Of a stretch of 64,000 bases of DNA, positions 9,181-18,426 are shown one piece after another. Where the stretch lies: the NCBI RefSeq assembly GCF_002284575.1, contig NZ_NPKJ01000048.1, forward strand, positions 62,001-126,000. Reading direction: 5' to 3'. The stretch's first letter is position 1; each line of letters opens with the position of its first letter. Source of the stretch: Mesorhizobium temperatum. GTDB lineage: Bacteria; Pseudomonadota; Alphaproteobacteria; Rhizobiales; Rhizobiaceae. The notes beneath the pieces were generated by a model that saw only the letters and a list, made by a program, of their open reading frames with translations, was not told where the DNA came from and did no database searches. The position numbers and the translations under genes were made by a program.

Positions 9181-9495
9181 GATCTCCGTTTGCTCCTCGC
9201 TCGTGGCCGGCCGGCAATCCGGCCAGATCTTTTGTCCACTTTCAGTATATCAGTTTGGGTATAGCAACCACCAAAGATCGCATTTGACAGTTATGGCAAA
9301 GAGCCACACCCTCCGCGCGTCCTGGAGCTTGACCGTCGCCAGCGAGAAAAATCGCATCGACTGGAACCAGAGTCTCAGGGCCGATTGGGAGGATACCGGA
9401 GATCGATATGACGGCAGCGGCGCGTTTGGCGCTCCTGCACGATCGCGCGGCCCACGAAACCCAGGGTGCGCGTCCATCAACCAGGGAGAGTTAAT
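9181..9495. other. gbpR-chvE divergent intergenic region
   Basis: 315 bases between the two divergent starts. They include a locally AT-rich stretch around 9240-9300 that is the best place for the promoters. I see no convincing long dyad or terminator. LysR binding would be expected here by analogy with gbpR-chvE, but I cannot point to one clear T-N11-A site. A Shine-Dalgarno GGGAG at 9484-9488 serves chvE. Confidence 0.5.
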
Positions 9496-10560
9496 GTGAA
9501 GATCGTCAAGACACTGGCCGCCGTCGCGGCCCTTAGCATCGCGGCCATGACGGTCCCGGTGCAGGCAGGCGAAGGCCTCATCGGCGTGCTGATGCCCACC
9601 AAGACCTCGCAGCGCTGGATCAACGACGGCGACGCCGTCAAGTCCCAGCTCGAGGCTCTGGGCTACACTGTCGACCTGCAATATGCGCAGGACGATATCC
9701 CCAATCAGCTCAGCCAGCTGGAAAACGAAATCACCAAAGGCCCGAAGGCACTGATCATCGCCTCCATCGACGGCACCACGATGTCGGACGCGCTGCAGAA
9801 GGCGGCTGACGCCGGCGTCGTCGTCGTCGCCTATGACCGGCTGATCAAGAAGACCCCGAATGTCGACTACTACACCACGTTCGACAATTTCGGCGTCGGC
9901 GTCATCCAGGCCAAATCGCTGCTCAAGGGCCTCGGCTATCCGGAAAACAAGGGTCCGTTCAACGTCGAGCTGTTCGGCGGCTCGCCGGACGACAACAACG
10001 CCTTCTTCTTCTACGACGGCGCAATGTCGGTTCTGCAACCGCTGATCGACGACAAGACCCTCGTGGTGAAGTCCGGCCAGATGGGCATGGACAAGGTCGG
10101 CACGCTCCGCTGGCTGGCAGCGACGGCCCAGGCCCGCATGGACAATCTGCTCTCCGCCAACTATTCGGATGGCAGCCGCGTCGATGGCGTGCTCTCGCCG
10201 TATGACGGCCTGTCGCGCGGCATCATCGCTTCGTTGCGCGCCGTTGGTTACGGCACGCCCGATCAACCATGGCCCGTTGTCACCGGCCAGGATGCCGAGA
10301 CCGCTTCGGTCAAGGCGATCATCGCCGGCGAGCAGTACTCGACCGTGTTCAAGGACACCCGCGAACTCGCCAAGGCGACGGTCGAACTCGTCGACAAGGT
10401 GCTCACGGGCAGCAAGCCGGACGGCCTCGACACCAAGACCTACAACAATGACGTCAAGGTCGTCCCCTCGATCCTGCTGACGCCGCATGATGTCGACAAG
10501 TCGAACTACCAGGCTCTGGTGGTCGATTCCGGCTACATCAAGGCCGAAGAGCTGAAGTAA
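9496..10560 (+). CDS. chvE: Multiple-monosaccharide ABC transporter binding protein ChvE
   Basis: The periplasmic sugar-binding protein of a CUT2-type ABC importer. In plant-associated relatives ChvE binds aldoses and also serves chemotaxis and virulence sensing. The product (354 residues) has the signal peptide [23 protein letters not shown]. The family sequence then starts [21 protein letters not shown] and includes [20 protein letters not shown] and [16 protein letters not shown] chose GTG 9496 because GGGAG lies seven bases upstream and the signal peptide starts there; an upstream frame from 9466 adds ten unlikely residues. A strong hairpin follows the stop before the ATPase gene, which should favour binding-protein expression over the transporter. 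Confidence 0.95.
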   Translation: MKIVKTLAAVAALSIAAMTVPVQAGEGLIGVLMPTKTSQRWINDGDAVKSQLEALGYTVDLQYAQDDIPNQLSQLENEITKGPKALIIASIDGTTMSDALQKAADAGVVVVAYDRLIKKTPNVDYYTTFDNFGVGVIQAKSLLKGLGYPENKGPFNVELFGGSPDDNNAFFFYDGAMSVLQPLIDDKTLVVKSGQMGMDKVGTLRWLAATAQARMDNLLSANYSDGSRVDGVLSPYDGLSRGIIASLRAVGYGTPDQPWPVVTGQDAETASVKAIIAGEQYSTVFKDTRELAKATVELVDKVLTGSKPDGLDTKTYNNDVKVVPSILLTPHDVDKSNYQALVVDSGYIKAEELK

Positions 10561-10577
10561 CCGCAGTTGTAAAAACC

Positions 10578-10606
10578 GGGGTCCTGCGCAGCGCAGGACC
10601 CCTTTT
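10578..10606 (+). terminator. Intercistronic terminator/attenuator after chvE
   Basis: A perfect hairpin, GGGGTCCTGCG (10578-10588) with CGCAGGACCCC (10592-10602) and a 3-base loop, followed by TTTT at 10603-10606. It lies 18 bases after the chvE stop and 54 before the ATPase start. The short T-run suggests partial termination or protection of the chvE 3' end. Confidence 0.8.
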
Positions 10607-10659
10607 GGTTAGCGAGCGACCCCGGTAGTTTCCGGTACCTCGGAGGAGTGGTATTCCTG

Positions 10660-12192
10660 ATGGCCTCGACGATTTTGGAGATGCGTGACATCACCAAGAC
10701 GTTTCCCGGCGTCAAGGCGCTGTCGAATGTCAACCTCAGCGTAGAGGAAGGCGAGATTCACGCCGTTGTCGGCGAGAACGGCGCCGGCAAGTCGACGCTG
10801 ATGAAGGTGCTGTCGGGCGTGTATCCATCCGGCACTTATGACGGCGAAATCATCTATCGCGGCGATGAGTGCCACTTCAAGGGCATCCACGACAGCGAGC
10901 GCCGCGGCATCGTCATCATCCACCAGGAACTCGCGCTGGTGCCGATGCTGTCGATCGCCGAAAACATCTTTCTCGGCAACGAGCATGCCAGATACGGCGT
11001 CATCGACTGGAATGCCAACGAGACGCGCACCAGCGCTCTGCTCAAGAAGGTGGGGCTTAAGGAAGACCCCAAGACGCTGATCACCAATATCGGCGTCGGC
11101 AAGCAGCAACTGGTCGAGATCGCCAAGGCGCTCAGCAAGGAAGTGCAGCTGCTGATCCTCGACGAACCGACGGCGAGCCTGTCCGAAAAGGACAGCCAGG
11201 CGCTGCTCGACCTGCTGCTCGAATTCAAGCGGCAGGGCATCACCTCGATCCTGATCTCGCACAAGCTCAACGAGATCAACCGGGTCGCCGACAAGGTGAC
11301 GATCATCCGCGACGGGCGGACCATCGAGACGCTGCCTAAGAAAGACATCTCGGAAGACCGCATCATCACCTCGATGGTCGGCCGCTCGCTAGACGACCGT
11401 TATCCGTCGCGCGAGCCCGAGATCGGTGAGATCGTACTCCAGGTGAGGAACTGGTCGGTCTATCACCCGATCCATGCCGAGCGGCAAGTGATCAAGGGCA
11501 TCGACATCGACGTCCGCAAGGGCGAGGTGGTGGGTATCGCCGGGCTGATGGGCGCCGGACGCACCGAATTCGCGATGAGCCTGTTCGGCCGCTCCTATGG
11601 CCGCCGCATCACGGGCGAGGTGCTGCTCAAGGGCAAGCCCATCGATGTCTCCTCTGTCAGCAAGGCAGTGGAACACGGCATCGCTTACGTCACCGAGGAC
11701 CGCAAGACCTACGGTCTCAACCTGATCGATCACATCAAGCACAACATCACGCTGGCCAATCTTCCCGGCGTGTCGCGCCATAGCGTGATCGACGACATGC
11801 GCGAGCTCGCCGTCGCCAACGACTACAAGGCCAAGACCAACATCCGCTCGTCCAGCGTTTACCAGATGACCGGCAATCTATCGGGCGGCAATCAACAGAA
11901 GGTGGTGCTGTCGAAGTGGCTGTTCGCCAATCCGGAGGTGCTGATCCTCGACGAGCCGACGCGCGGCATCGACGTTGGTGCCAAGTATGAAATCTACACG
12001 ATCATCGCGCGTCTCGCCTCGGAGGGTAAGGCGATCATCGTCATCTCGTCGGAGATGCCCGAACTGCTCGGCATCACCGACCGCATCTATGTCATGAACG
12101 AAGGACGTATCGTCGGCGAAATGGCGGCGAGCGATGCCAGCCAGGAAAAGATTATGCGCGCCATCGTTCGCGGAGAAGGAAAAGCATCATGA
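10660..12192 (+). CDS. gguA: Sugar ABC transporter ATP-binding protein (MmsA/GguA family)
   Basis: A 510-residue tandem ATPase powering sugar import with ChvE and the GguB permease. The first cassette has Walker [15 protein letters not shown] and Walker [16 protein letters not shown]. The second has the relaxed Walker [15 protein letters not shown] usual in sugar ATPases, the signature [15 protein letters not shown] and Walker [18 protein letters not shown]. The start is ATG 10660 ([15 protein letters not shown]), with the GGAGGAG run at 10642-10648 upstream; GTG 10648 lies within that run and is less likely. The stop overlaps the permease start by four bases. Confidence 0.95.
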   Translation: MASTILEMRDITKTFPGVKALSNVNLSVEEGEIHAVVGENGAGKSTLMKVLSGVYPSGTYDGEIIYRGDECHFKGIHDSERRGIVIIHQELALVPMLSIAENIFLGNEHARYGVIDWNANETRTSALLKKVGLKEDPKTLITNIGVGKQQLVEIAKALSKEVQLLILDEPTASLSEKDSQALLDLLLEFKRQGITSILISHKLNEINRVADKVTIIRDGRTIETLPKKDISEDRIITSMVGRSLDDRYPSREPEIGEIVLQVRNWSVYHPIHAERQVIKGIDIDVRKGEVVGIAGLMGAGRTEFAMSLFGRSYGRRITGEVLLKGKPIDVSSVSKAVEHGIAYVTEDRKTYGLNLIDHIKHNITLANLPGVSRHSVIDDMRELAVANDYKAKTNIRSSSVYQMTGNLSGGNQQKVVLSKWLFANPEVLILDEPTRGIDVGAKYEIYTIIARLASEGKAIIVISSEMPELLGITDRIYVMNEGRIVGEMAASDASQEKIMRAIVRGEGKAS

Positions 12193-13481
12193 GCACCGAA
12201 AGCGCTCCCGTCCCGAAAAGCGGCGTCGCCGAAGATGTGCAGCAGGGGCCGCGCGTTGCCGTCTCGGCGCTGGTCACCAACCTGCGCGAATACGGCCTGA
12301 TCCTGGCGCTTATCGCCATCATGGTATTCTTCCAGTACACGACGTCCGGAACGCTGTTCAAGCCGGTGAACTTGAGTAACCTGGTGCAGCAGAACAGCTT
12401 CATCATCGTGATGGCGCTGGGCATGCTGCTGGTCATCGTCTCCGGCCATATCGATCTCAGCGTCGGGTCCGTCGCCGGTTTCATCGGCGCGCTGGCGGCG
12501 ATGATGATGGTCATCTGGCCTCTCGGCCCTTTCAGCAATCCGCTGGTGGTGTCGATCATCTGCCTGATCATCGGCGGCGCGATCGGCGCGGGACAAGGCT
12601 ACTGGATCGCCTATCACCGAATACCGAGCTTCATCGTCACGCTGGCGGGGATGCTGATCTTCCGCGGCATCTGCCAGGCGCTGCTGGGTGGCGGGTCTTC
12701 CGTGGGGCCGCTTCCAGCCGGCTTCAAGGCGCTCAGTTCCGGCTTCATTCCGGACGTGATCGGCTCGTTGACACTGATCCCGCCGGTCGTGAACGCCGCC
12801 GGCAAGACCATCGTCGGCAGCGGGCTGACGCTGCACATGACGACGATCGTGATCGGCCTCGTTGCCGTGCTCGCCTATGCCTATTTCGGGCTCAGGGCAC
12901 GGCGCAGCCGCGAGCGGCATGGCTACGAAGCCGAACCCTTCACGCTGTTCGTCGTCAAGACCCTGGTGACCAGCGCTCTGGCGCTGTTCCTGGTCTACCA
13001 GTTCGCCACCTACAGAGGCCTGCCGATCGTTCTCGTGGTGATGGGCGTGCTGATCGCGCTGTTCGTCTTCGTCACCAAACGCATGACGGTCGGCCGCCGT
13101 ATCTACGCGATGGGCGGCAATGCCAAGGCGGCGCAGCTATCGGGTATCAAGACCGAGCGGCTGACCCTGATGGTGTTCATCAATATGGGCGTGCTCTCGG
13201 CGCTCGGCGGGCTGATCATTGCGGCGCGCCTTGGCCAGGCGGTGCCAGCGGCCGGCCTCGGCAGCGAGCTCGACGTCATCGCCGCTGTGTTCATCGGCGG
13301 GGCTTCGGCGATGGGCGGCGTCGGTCAGGTTATTGGCGCGGTGGTCGGCGGTTTCATCATGGGCGTCATGAACAACGGCATGTCGATCATGGGCGTCAAT
13401 GTCGATTGGCAACAGGTGGTCAAAGGCCTAGTGCTGCTCGGCGCCGTGGTCTTCGACGTCTACAACAAGAACAAGGCTTGA
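12189..13481 (+). CDS. gguB: Sugar ABC transporter permease (MmsB/GguB family)
   Basis: A 430-residue inner-membrane permease of the CUT2 family that pairs with the preceding ATPase. Its N-terminus is cytoplasmic, about ten to eleven helices follow, and the family motifs [20 protein letters not shown] and [16 protein letters not shown] are clear. A cytoplasmic insert near residues 235-260 ([16 protein letters not shown]) is characteristic of the long GguB/XylH-like branch. It is translationally coupled to gguA (ATGA overlap). An imperfect terminator-like hairpin lies about 75 bases after the stop. Confidence 0.95.
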   Translation: MSTESAPVPKSGVAEDVQQGPRVAVSALVTNLREYGLILALIAIMVFFQYTTSGTLFKPVNLSNLVQQNSFIIVMALGMLLVIVSGHIDLSVGSVAGFIGALAAMMMVIWPLGPFSNPLVVSIICLIIGGAIGAGQGYWIAYHRIPSFIVTLAGMLIFRGICQALLGGGSSVGPLPAGFKALSSGFIPDVIGSLTLIPPVVNAAGKTIVGSGLTLHMTTIVIGLVAVLAYAYFGLRARRSRERHGYEAEPFTLFVVKTLVTSALALFLVYQFATYRGLPIVLVVMGVLIALFVFVTKRMTVGRRIYAMGGNAKAAQLSGIKTERLTLMVFINMGVLSALGGLIIAARLGQAVPAAGLGSELDVIAAVFIGGASAMGGVGQVIGAVVGGFIMGVMNNGMSIMGVNVDWQQVVKGLVLLGAVVFDVYNKNKA

Positions 13482-13556
13482 GGGCGAGGGAACGAATGCA
13501 TGTCGCCAAACGTGTGCAGCGTGTTGGGACAACGACATGCATAAAAACAAGGATTA

Positions 13557-13589
13557 AAGCGGGCCGCCTTTCAGACGCGGCGGGCTTTT
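13557..13589 (+). terminator. Probable terminator after gguB
   Basis: Stem AAGC-gg-GCCGC (13557-13567) pairs with GCGGC-gg-GCTT (13577-13587) across a 9-base loop, with a 2x2 internal mismatch, and ends in TTTT (13586-13589). It would close the chvE-gguAB transcript. The araD1-like gene starts 180 bases later and may have its own promoter or depend on read-through. Confidence 0.6.
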
Positions 13590-13768
13590 AGGAGGCACGG
13601 GTCACATCGCGGCGCTGCCGGGCGGCGCAAAGAAGTCCCTCAGGGACCGGGCCCGCGAGCGCAATCCGGACGAAGAGTTCACCAGTGGCGCGGATACCAT
13701 CCGAGCCGCGCTGGTCAAAGTTTGCCAACCCGGCAGCCAGGCCAAAGGCAATTGAGAGAGGGTACATC

Positions 13769-14761
13769 ATGCTGATCTCCCAGATCCTTGACGACGCAGA
13801 GACCATCCGCGTCGTTGCCCGCAACGGCGGCAAGACCCGGATCATCAACGGCGCCCGCAGCGTCTATTCGCTGGCGATGGAGGCCGCGCGCACCGGCACC
13901 GGGCTCGTCGCCCTCATCGAGCGCAAGGGCTTCGGTGAAGCGGTCGACCTCGATGCCGCCTACAAGAAGGGGCGGCTGTTGTCGCCAATCAACCATCCCG
14001 ACCCGGCGCATCTCCACCTCACCGGCACAGGGCTGACACATCTCGGCTCCGCCGCGACCCGCGATTCCATGCACAAGAAGCTCAGCACCGACGGCGAGGA
14101 GCAGCTCACCGATTCCATGAAGATGTTCCGCATGGGGCTGGAGGGCGGCAAGCCGGTCAAGGGCCAGACCGGCGTGCAGCCGGAATGGTTCTACAAGGGC
14201 AACGGCACCATGGCGGTAGCGCCCGGTGCGGCGCTTCTGTCGCCCGCCTTCGCCGAGGATGCAGGCGAGGAGCCGGAAGTCGCCGGCATCTATGTCATCG
14301 GCGACGACGGCGCCCCGTTCCGCGTCGGCTTCACACTGTCAAACGAGTTTTCCGACCATGTCACCGAGCGCGTGAATTATCTTTTCCTCGCGCATTCCAA
14401 GCTGCGCAACGCTTCGTTCGGGCCGGAGATCTTGATAGGCGACCTGCCGTCCGACGTCAGGGGTTCTTCGCGCATCCTCCGTGACGGCGAGCTGCTGTGG
14501 GAGAAGCCGTTCCTGTCGGGCGAGGCGAACATGTCGCACACCATCGCCAATCTCGAACACCACCACTTCAAATATTCGGCCTTCCGCCAGCCGGGCGACG
14601 TGCATGTGCACATGTTCGGCACGGCGACACTGTCCTTCGCCGACGGCATCAGGACCGCGGCCGGCGACGTGTTCGAGATCGAGGCCAAGGATTTCGGCCT
14701 GCCGCTACGCAACCCGCTTGAAATCGAGCAGCCGGTGACGGTGGCGGTGAAGGCGCTGTAA
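13769..14761 (+). CDS. gguC: AraD1/GguC family protein (FAH-fold sugar-acid enzyme)
   Basis: A 330-residue protein of the GguC/AraD1 family, related to fumarylacetoacetate hydrolase-fold enzymes. Relatives act on 2-keto-3-deoxy sugar acids such as the arabinose pathway intermediate, so the enzyme plausibly processes sugars imported by ChvE-GguAB. Typical segments are RIINGARSVYSLAMEAA, GVQPEWFYKGNGTMAVAPGA, GFTLSNEFSDHVTERVN and FKYSAFRQPGDVHVHMFGTA, with acidic metal ligands. ATG 13769 has the purine-rich GAGAGAGG just upstream; the open frame before it is not conserved-looking. Its position after gguB matches the Agrobacterium order. Confidence 0.88.
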   Translation: MLISQILDDAETIRVVARNGGKTRIINGARSVYSLAMEAARTGTGLVALIERKGFGEAVDLDAAYKKGRLLSPINHPDPAHLHLTGTGLTHLGSAATRDSMHKKLSTDGEEQLTDSMKMFRMGLEGGKPVKGQTGVQPEWFYKGNGTMAVAPGAALLSPAFAEDAGEEPEVAGIYVIGDDGAPFRVGFTLSNEFSDHVTERVNYLFLAHSKLRNASFGPEILIGDLPSDVRGSSRILRDGELLWEKPFLSGEANMSHTIANLEHHHFKYSAFRQPGDVHVHMFGTATLSFADGIRTAAGDVFEIEAKDFGLPLRNPLEIEQPVTVAVKAL

Positions 14762-14773
14762 GGTGGCACCTCT

Positions 14774-14924
14774 CCTTCTCCCCTTGTTTGTGGGAGAAGG
14801 TGGCCGAGCGAAGCTCGGTCGGATGAGGGATGTTCCAGGGAACGCCAACCCATCACTCCGTCCAGCACCCCTCAACCGTCTTGGCGCTGCGCGCCAATCC
14901 ACCTTCTCCCACAAGGGGAGAAGG
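14774..14924. repeat. Composite intergenic inverted-repeat element
   Basis: A 151-base run of hairpins between convergent genes: CCTTCTCCC/GGGAGAAGG (14774-14800), CCGAGC/GCTCGG (14803-14817), TTGGCGC/GCGCCAA (14881-14897) and CCTTCTCCC-acaa-GGGGAGAAGG (14902-14924). The last hairpin recurs in identical form at 60931-60953. Such elements are scattered through Mesorhizobium genomes. Here it may also act as a bidirectional terminator. Confidence 0.75.
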
Positions 14925-14949
14925 GAAGGACGCGCGAAGCATACCGGCC

Positions 14950-15723
14950 TCAATAAATATCGAAATCGAAATATTTGGCCTGGATCTTCTTGTAGGTGCC
15001 GTCTGCGACGATCGCATCGATCGCGGCGTTGAGCTTTTCGCGCAGCGCATTGTCTTCCTTGCGCACGGCGATACCGGCTTCGGTCTCGGTGCCCTTGACG
15101 TCGCCGACCATCTTGCAGCAGCCGTCGCTCGACTTCTTCATCCAGTCCATCAGCACGAATTTGTCTGAAAGGACGGCATCGAGACGGCCGTTCATCAGGT
15201 CGGCGACCGCCTCCTCCTGGGTCGGGTAGAGCTTCGCCTCGGCGCCGGCCTTGCTATAGACATCCTGGGCATAGTCGGCCTGGGTGGTCGAAGCCTGCGC
15301 GCCGACTGTCTTGCCGGCGAGTGCTGCGGGTTCGGTCGAGGCAATATCGCTGTCCTTCAAGGCCACCAGCGAAAGCGGCGTCGTATAGTATTTGTTGGTG
15401 AAGGAGACCTGCTTCTTGCGCTCCTCGGTGATGCTCATGGACGCGATGATGGCGTCGAACTTTCTGGCCTGGAGCGCCGGGATCATGCCGTCCCAGTCCT
15501 GCGTGACAAGTTCGCATTCGACCTTCATCTGAGCGCAAAGCGCATTGGCGATGTCGATGTCGAAGCCGACGAGCTTGCCATCCGCGGTGATGGTGTTGAA
15601 CGGCGGATAGGCGCCTTCGGTGGCGATCTTCAACTTTTCCTGTGCTTGCGCCGACAAGGACCCGGCAGCCATCACCAGCATGGCAGCTGCTGCTGTCGAT
15701 GCGATCCATCTTGAAATCTGCAT
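14950..15723 (-). CDS. Polar amino-acid ABC transporter substrate-binding protein
   Basis: A 257-residue periplasmic binding protein of the HisJ/ArgT (SBP_bac_3) family. It has a signal peptide (MQISRWIASTAAAAMLVMAAG, ending SAQA). The ligand-binding core starts LKIATEGAYPPFNTI and includes KLVGFDIDIANALCAQM and FDAIIASMSITEERKKQVSFT. The fold binds basic or polar amino acids or opines. No permease or ATPase gene is adjacent, so it must share a transporter encoded elsewhere. A short CCAACC/GGTTGG dyad (15742-15761) lies in its 5' region. Confidence 0.92.
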   Translation of the reverse strand: MQISRWIASTAAAAMLVMAAGSLSAQAQEKLKIATEGAYPPFNTITADGKLVGFDIDIANALCAQMKVECELVTQDWDGMIPALQARKFDAIIASMSITEERKKQVSFTNKYYTTPLSLVALKDSDIASTEPAALAGKTVGAQASTTQADYAQDVYSKAGAEAKLYPTQEEAVADLMNGRLDAVLSDKFVLMDWMKKSSDGCCKMVGDVKGTETEAGIAVRKEDNALREKLNAAIDAIVADGTYKKIQAKYFDFDIY

Positions 15724-15817
15724 TTCTTGTTCCCCTTGGTTCCAACCACCTTAACGGTTGGGCACAACCAAGCACGGCCCACAAGGTCAGGCAAGCACAG
15801 TCTGATTTGATCGGCGA

Positions 15818-16912
15818 TCAGCGCGCGGCGCGGAAATGCTTGGACAGTTTCAGGCCCTGTGCCTGGTAGTTCGAGCCGAGATCAGTGCCGTAGAGCGCCT
15901 GCGGCCGCTTCAGCATGTGCTCGTAGACCAGCCGCCCGACGATCTGGCCGTGGTCGAGGATGAACGGCACTTCGTGGCTGCGCACTTCGAGCACCGCCCT
16001 GCTGCCGGTGCCGCCCGCCGCCGAATGGCCGAAGCCCGGATCGAAGAAACCGGCATAGTGAACACGGAATTCGCCAACCAGCGGATCGAAGGGCGTCATC
16101 TCGGCGGCGTAGAGCGGCGGCACATGCACCGCCTCCTGGCTGACGAGGATATAAAATTCGTCCGGATCGAGCACCAGTTCGCCGGCGCCGCTCTTGTAGA
16201 GCGGCTCCCAGAAATCGACGACATCCTGTGCCGCGCGCTTGTCGACATCGACCAGGCCGGTGTGGTGCTTGCCGCGGTAGCCGACCAGCCCGTCCTTGTC
16301 GCCATCGAGGTCGATCGACAGCGCGATGCCGCCACCCGAAATGTTGGGTGGCTCGGTGGCGACGAGCGTCTCGGCACGGTGCAATTCGTGCAGCTCACTT
16401 TCGGACAAAAGCGCATTGCCGGTGCGGAACCTGATCTGCGACAGCCGCGAGCCGGCACGGACGACGATTGGAAAGGTGCGCGGGCTGACTTCCAGATAGA
16501 GCGGGCCGTTGTAGCCGGCAGCGATCTTGTCGAACTCGTGGCCACGATCGGTCATCACGCGGGTGAAGATGTCGAGCCGCCCGGTCGAGCTCTTTGGATT
16601 AGCCGAGGCGGAAATGTTTGCCGGAAGTGCCAGGCTCTCGAACAGCGGCACGATATAGACGCAGCCCGTCTCCAGCACCGCACCATCGGCGAGATTGATT
16701 TCGTGCAGCTTCAGGCGGTCGAGTTTTTCGGCGACCCTGTGGTTGGGGCCGGGAAGGAAGGAGGCGCGCACCCGCCAGGCCTTGTCGCCAAGCCTGAGGT
16801 CGAGGCTGGCCGGCTGGACCTGGTCGGCATCAAGCGCGCGCGGCGACTTCAGCGCGCCCGACTGGAACAGCGCGGAAATGTCCTGATCGGGAAGAATGCC
16901 TGTCTGCCGCAA
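15818..16912 (-). CDS. 2'-deoxycytidine 5'-triphosphate deaminase (double-domain DCD family)
   Basis: A nucleotide-metabolism enzyme of the long alphaproteobacterial dCTP deaminase family. It supplies dUTP for thymidylate synthesis and removes excess dCTP. Two trimeric dUTPase-like folds are fused. The N-terminal one has QPASLDLRLGDKAWRVRA, NPKSSTGRLDIFTRVMTDRG and VRAGSRLSQIRF. The C-terminal one has AGFFDPGFGHSAAGGTGSRA and HEVPFILDHGQIVGRLVYE. I favour the TTG at 16912 (LRQTGILPDQDISALF), which has GGAG seven bases upstream. An ATG at 16999 would add 29 basic residues unlike the family. It is transcribed away from the SAM-II riboswitch. Confidence 0.85.
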   Translation of the reverse strand: MRQTGILPDQDISALFQSGALKSPRALDADQVQPASLDLRLGDKAWRVRASFLPGPNHRVAEKLDRLKLHEINLADGAVLETGCVYIVPLFESLALPANISASANPKSSTGRLDIFTRVMTDRGHEFDKIAAGYNGPLYLEVSPRTFPIVVRAGSRLSQIRFRTGNALLSESELHELHRAETLVATEPPNISGGGIALSIDLDGDKDGLVGYRGKHHTGLVDVDKRAAQDVVDFWEPLYKSGAGELVLDPDEFYILVSQEAVHVPPLYAAEMTPFDPLVGEFRVHYAGFFDPGFGHSAAGGTGSRAVLEVRSHEVPFILDHGQIVGRLVYEHMLKRPQALYGTDLGSNYQAQGLKLSKHFRAAR

Positions 16913-17044
16913 AGTCTGGCTCCGCTCGAAGGCCGGGCGAGGTCTCGTTTTGTTGCAGGTCCTTGCCACGGAACCTGCTGGTACAAACTTCTTAATCATG
17001 CCGGCAATTGACGCAAGCGCGGTGCAGGTCTAAAGGGTCGTTAT

Positions 17045-17099
17045 CCCGTGGTGATTTGGCCGGTCGGCTTGCAGCCACGTTAAACAAGTCGCTAAAGGA
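17045..17099 (+). promoter_or_regulatory. SAM-II riboswitch aptamer
   Basis: The sequence matches the alphaproteobacterial SAM-II (metA motif) aptamer: CGTGG (17047-17051) pairs with CCACG (17075-17079), the conserved GTGATTTGGCCGG follows the first strand, and the 3' segment is TTAAACAAGTCGCTAAAGG. The pseudoknot can form between CGGCTTG (17065-17071) and CAAGTCG (17085-17091). SAM-II binds S-adenosylmethionine and represses methionine genes, here metZ. The aptamer is about 90 bases before the start codon, with a terminator between. Confidence 0.93.
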
Positions 17100-17105
17100 C
17101 CGTCG

Positions 17106-17154
17106 GGCCGAAAGGCCGTATGGACCGGTTGCGACTTTCGCGGCCGGTTTTTTT
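17106..17154 (+). terminator. Expression-platform hairpins and intrinsic terminator of the SAM-II leader
   Basis: A GGCC-GAAA-GGCC tetraloop hairpin (17106-17117) is followed by a 10-bp hairpin, CCGGTTGCGA (17125-17134) with TCGCGGCCGG (17138-17147), and a run of seven T (17148-17154). This is a textbook intrinsic terminator. Its 5' arm and loop contain GCGACTT (17131-17137), the exact complement of AAGTCGC (17086-17092) in the aptamer, so an antiterminator pairing is possible. Confidence 0.85.
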
Positions 17155-17189
17155 GTGTTTGGACCATTTTTGGTGTTTGGAACAAGGTG

Positions 17190-18380
17190 ATGACGAGCAA
17201 CAAGCGCAACTGGAAGCCTCAGACCGCCCTCGTGCATGCGGGAACGCTGCGTTCCGGCTTCGGCGAAACCTCCGAGGCGATGTATCTCACGCAAGGCTAT
17301 GTCTACGACACGGCGCAGGCGGCGGAAGCCCGCTTCAAGGGCGAGGAACCGGGCTTCATTTATTCGCGCTATGCCAATCCGACGGTCGACATGTTCGAGA
17401 AGCGTATGTGTGCGCTGGAAGGTGCCGAAGATGCCCGCGCCACCGCATCCGGCATGGCGGCGGTCACAGCGGCGTTGCTGTGCAGCGCCCGGGCGGGCGA
17501 CCACATCGTGGCGGCGCGCGCGCTGTTCGGCTCCTGCCGCTGGGTGGTCGAAACGCTGGCGCCGAAATACGGCATCGAGGCGACGCTGGTCGACGGCACC
17601 GAAATCGCCAATTGGGAAAAGGCGGTCAGGCCCAACACGAAGCTGTTCTTCCTTGAAAGCCCGACCAATCCGACGCTGGAAGTCGTCGACATCGCAGCCG
17701 TCGCCTCACTTGCGAATTCGATCGGAGCGCGGCTGATCGTCGACAACGTCTTTGCCACGCCCTTACAGCAGAAGCCGTTGCAGCTCGGCGCCCATATCGT
17801 CGTCTATTCGGCGACCAAGCACATCGACGGCCAGGGGCGCTGTCTCGGCGGCGTCATCCTGTCGGACAAGAAGTGGATCGACGAGAACCTGCACGACTAT
17901 TTCCGCCACACCGGTCCCAGCCTCTCGCCGTTCAATGCCTGGACGCTGCTGAAGGGCCTGGAAACGCTGCCGCTGCGCGTGCGCCAGCAGACGGAAAGTG
18001 CCGGCCGGATCGCGGACTTCCTCGCCGAGCAGCCGGAGATCGCCCGCGTCATCTATCCCGGCCGCGCCGATCACCCGCAGGCGGCGGTCGTCAAGAAGCA
18101 GATGTCGGGCGGATCGACGCTGATCTGCCTCGACGTCAAGGGCGGCAAACAGGCGGCTTTCGCCTTCCAGAACGCGCTCGATATCGTGCTGATCTCTAAC
18201 AATCTCGGCGATGCCAAGAGCCTGATCACCCATCCGGCGACGACGACGCACAAGAATCTGAGCGATGAGGCGCGTGCCGAACTCGGCATCGGGCCAGGCA
18301 CGCTCAGGCTGTCCGTCGGCCTGGAGGACACAGATGACCTGGTCGAAGACATCGACCAGGCACTGAAAGCCGCCAGATAG
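17190..18380 (+). CDS. metZ: O-succinylhomoserine sulfhydrylase
   Basis: MetZ makes homocysteine directly from O-succinylhomoserine and sulfide, the main methionine route in rhizobia. It is a 396-residue PLP enzyme of the Cys/Met metabolism family. Visible features are SRYANPTVDMFEKRM, the PLP-ring contact segment RALFGSCRWVVETLAPKYG, the aspartate in IVDNVFATPLQQKP, and the Schiff-base lysine in VYSATKHIDGQGR. The N-terminal TLRSGFGETSEAMYLTQGYVYD is typical of MetZ rather than cystathionine enzymes. The ATG at 17190 follows AAGG closely; a GTG at 17187 is an alternative. Expression should fall when SAM is abundant through the upstream riboswitch and terminator. Confidence 0.95.
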   Translation: MTSNKRNWKPQTALVHAGTLRSGFGETSEAMYLTQGYVYDTAQAAEARFKGEEPGFIYSRYANPTVDMFEKRMCALEGAEDARATASGMAAVTAALLCSARAGDHIVAARALFGSCRWVVETLAPKYGIEATLVDGTEIANWEKAVRPNTKLFFLESPTNPTLEVVDIAAVASLANSIGARLIVDNVFATPLQQKPLQLGAHIVVYSATKHIDGQGRCLGGVILSDKKWIDENLHDYFRHTGPSLSPFNAWTLLKGLETLPLRVRQQTESAGRIADFLAEQPEIARVIYPGRADHPQAAVVKKQMSGGSTLICLDVKGGKQAAFAFQNALDIVLISNNLGDAKSLITHPATTTHKNLSDEARAELGIGPGTLRLSVGLEDTDDLVEDIDQALKAAR

Positions 18381-18426
18381 AGATACGCGCCGAACGGCTT
18401 CGCTCGAATCGTCAAGCCAAGCGCGG

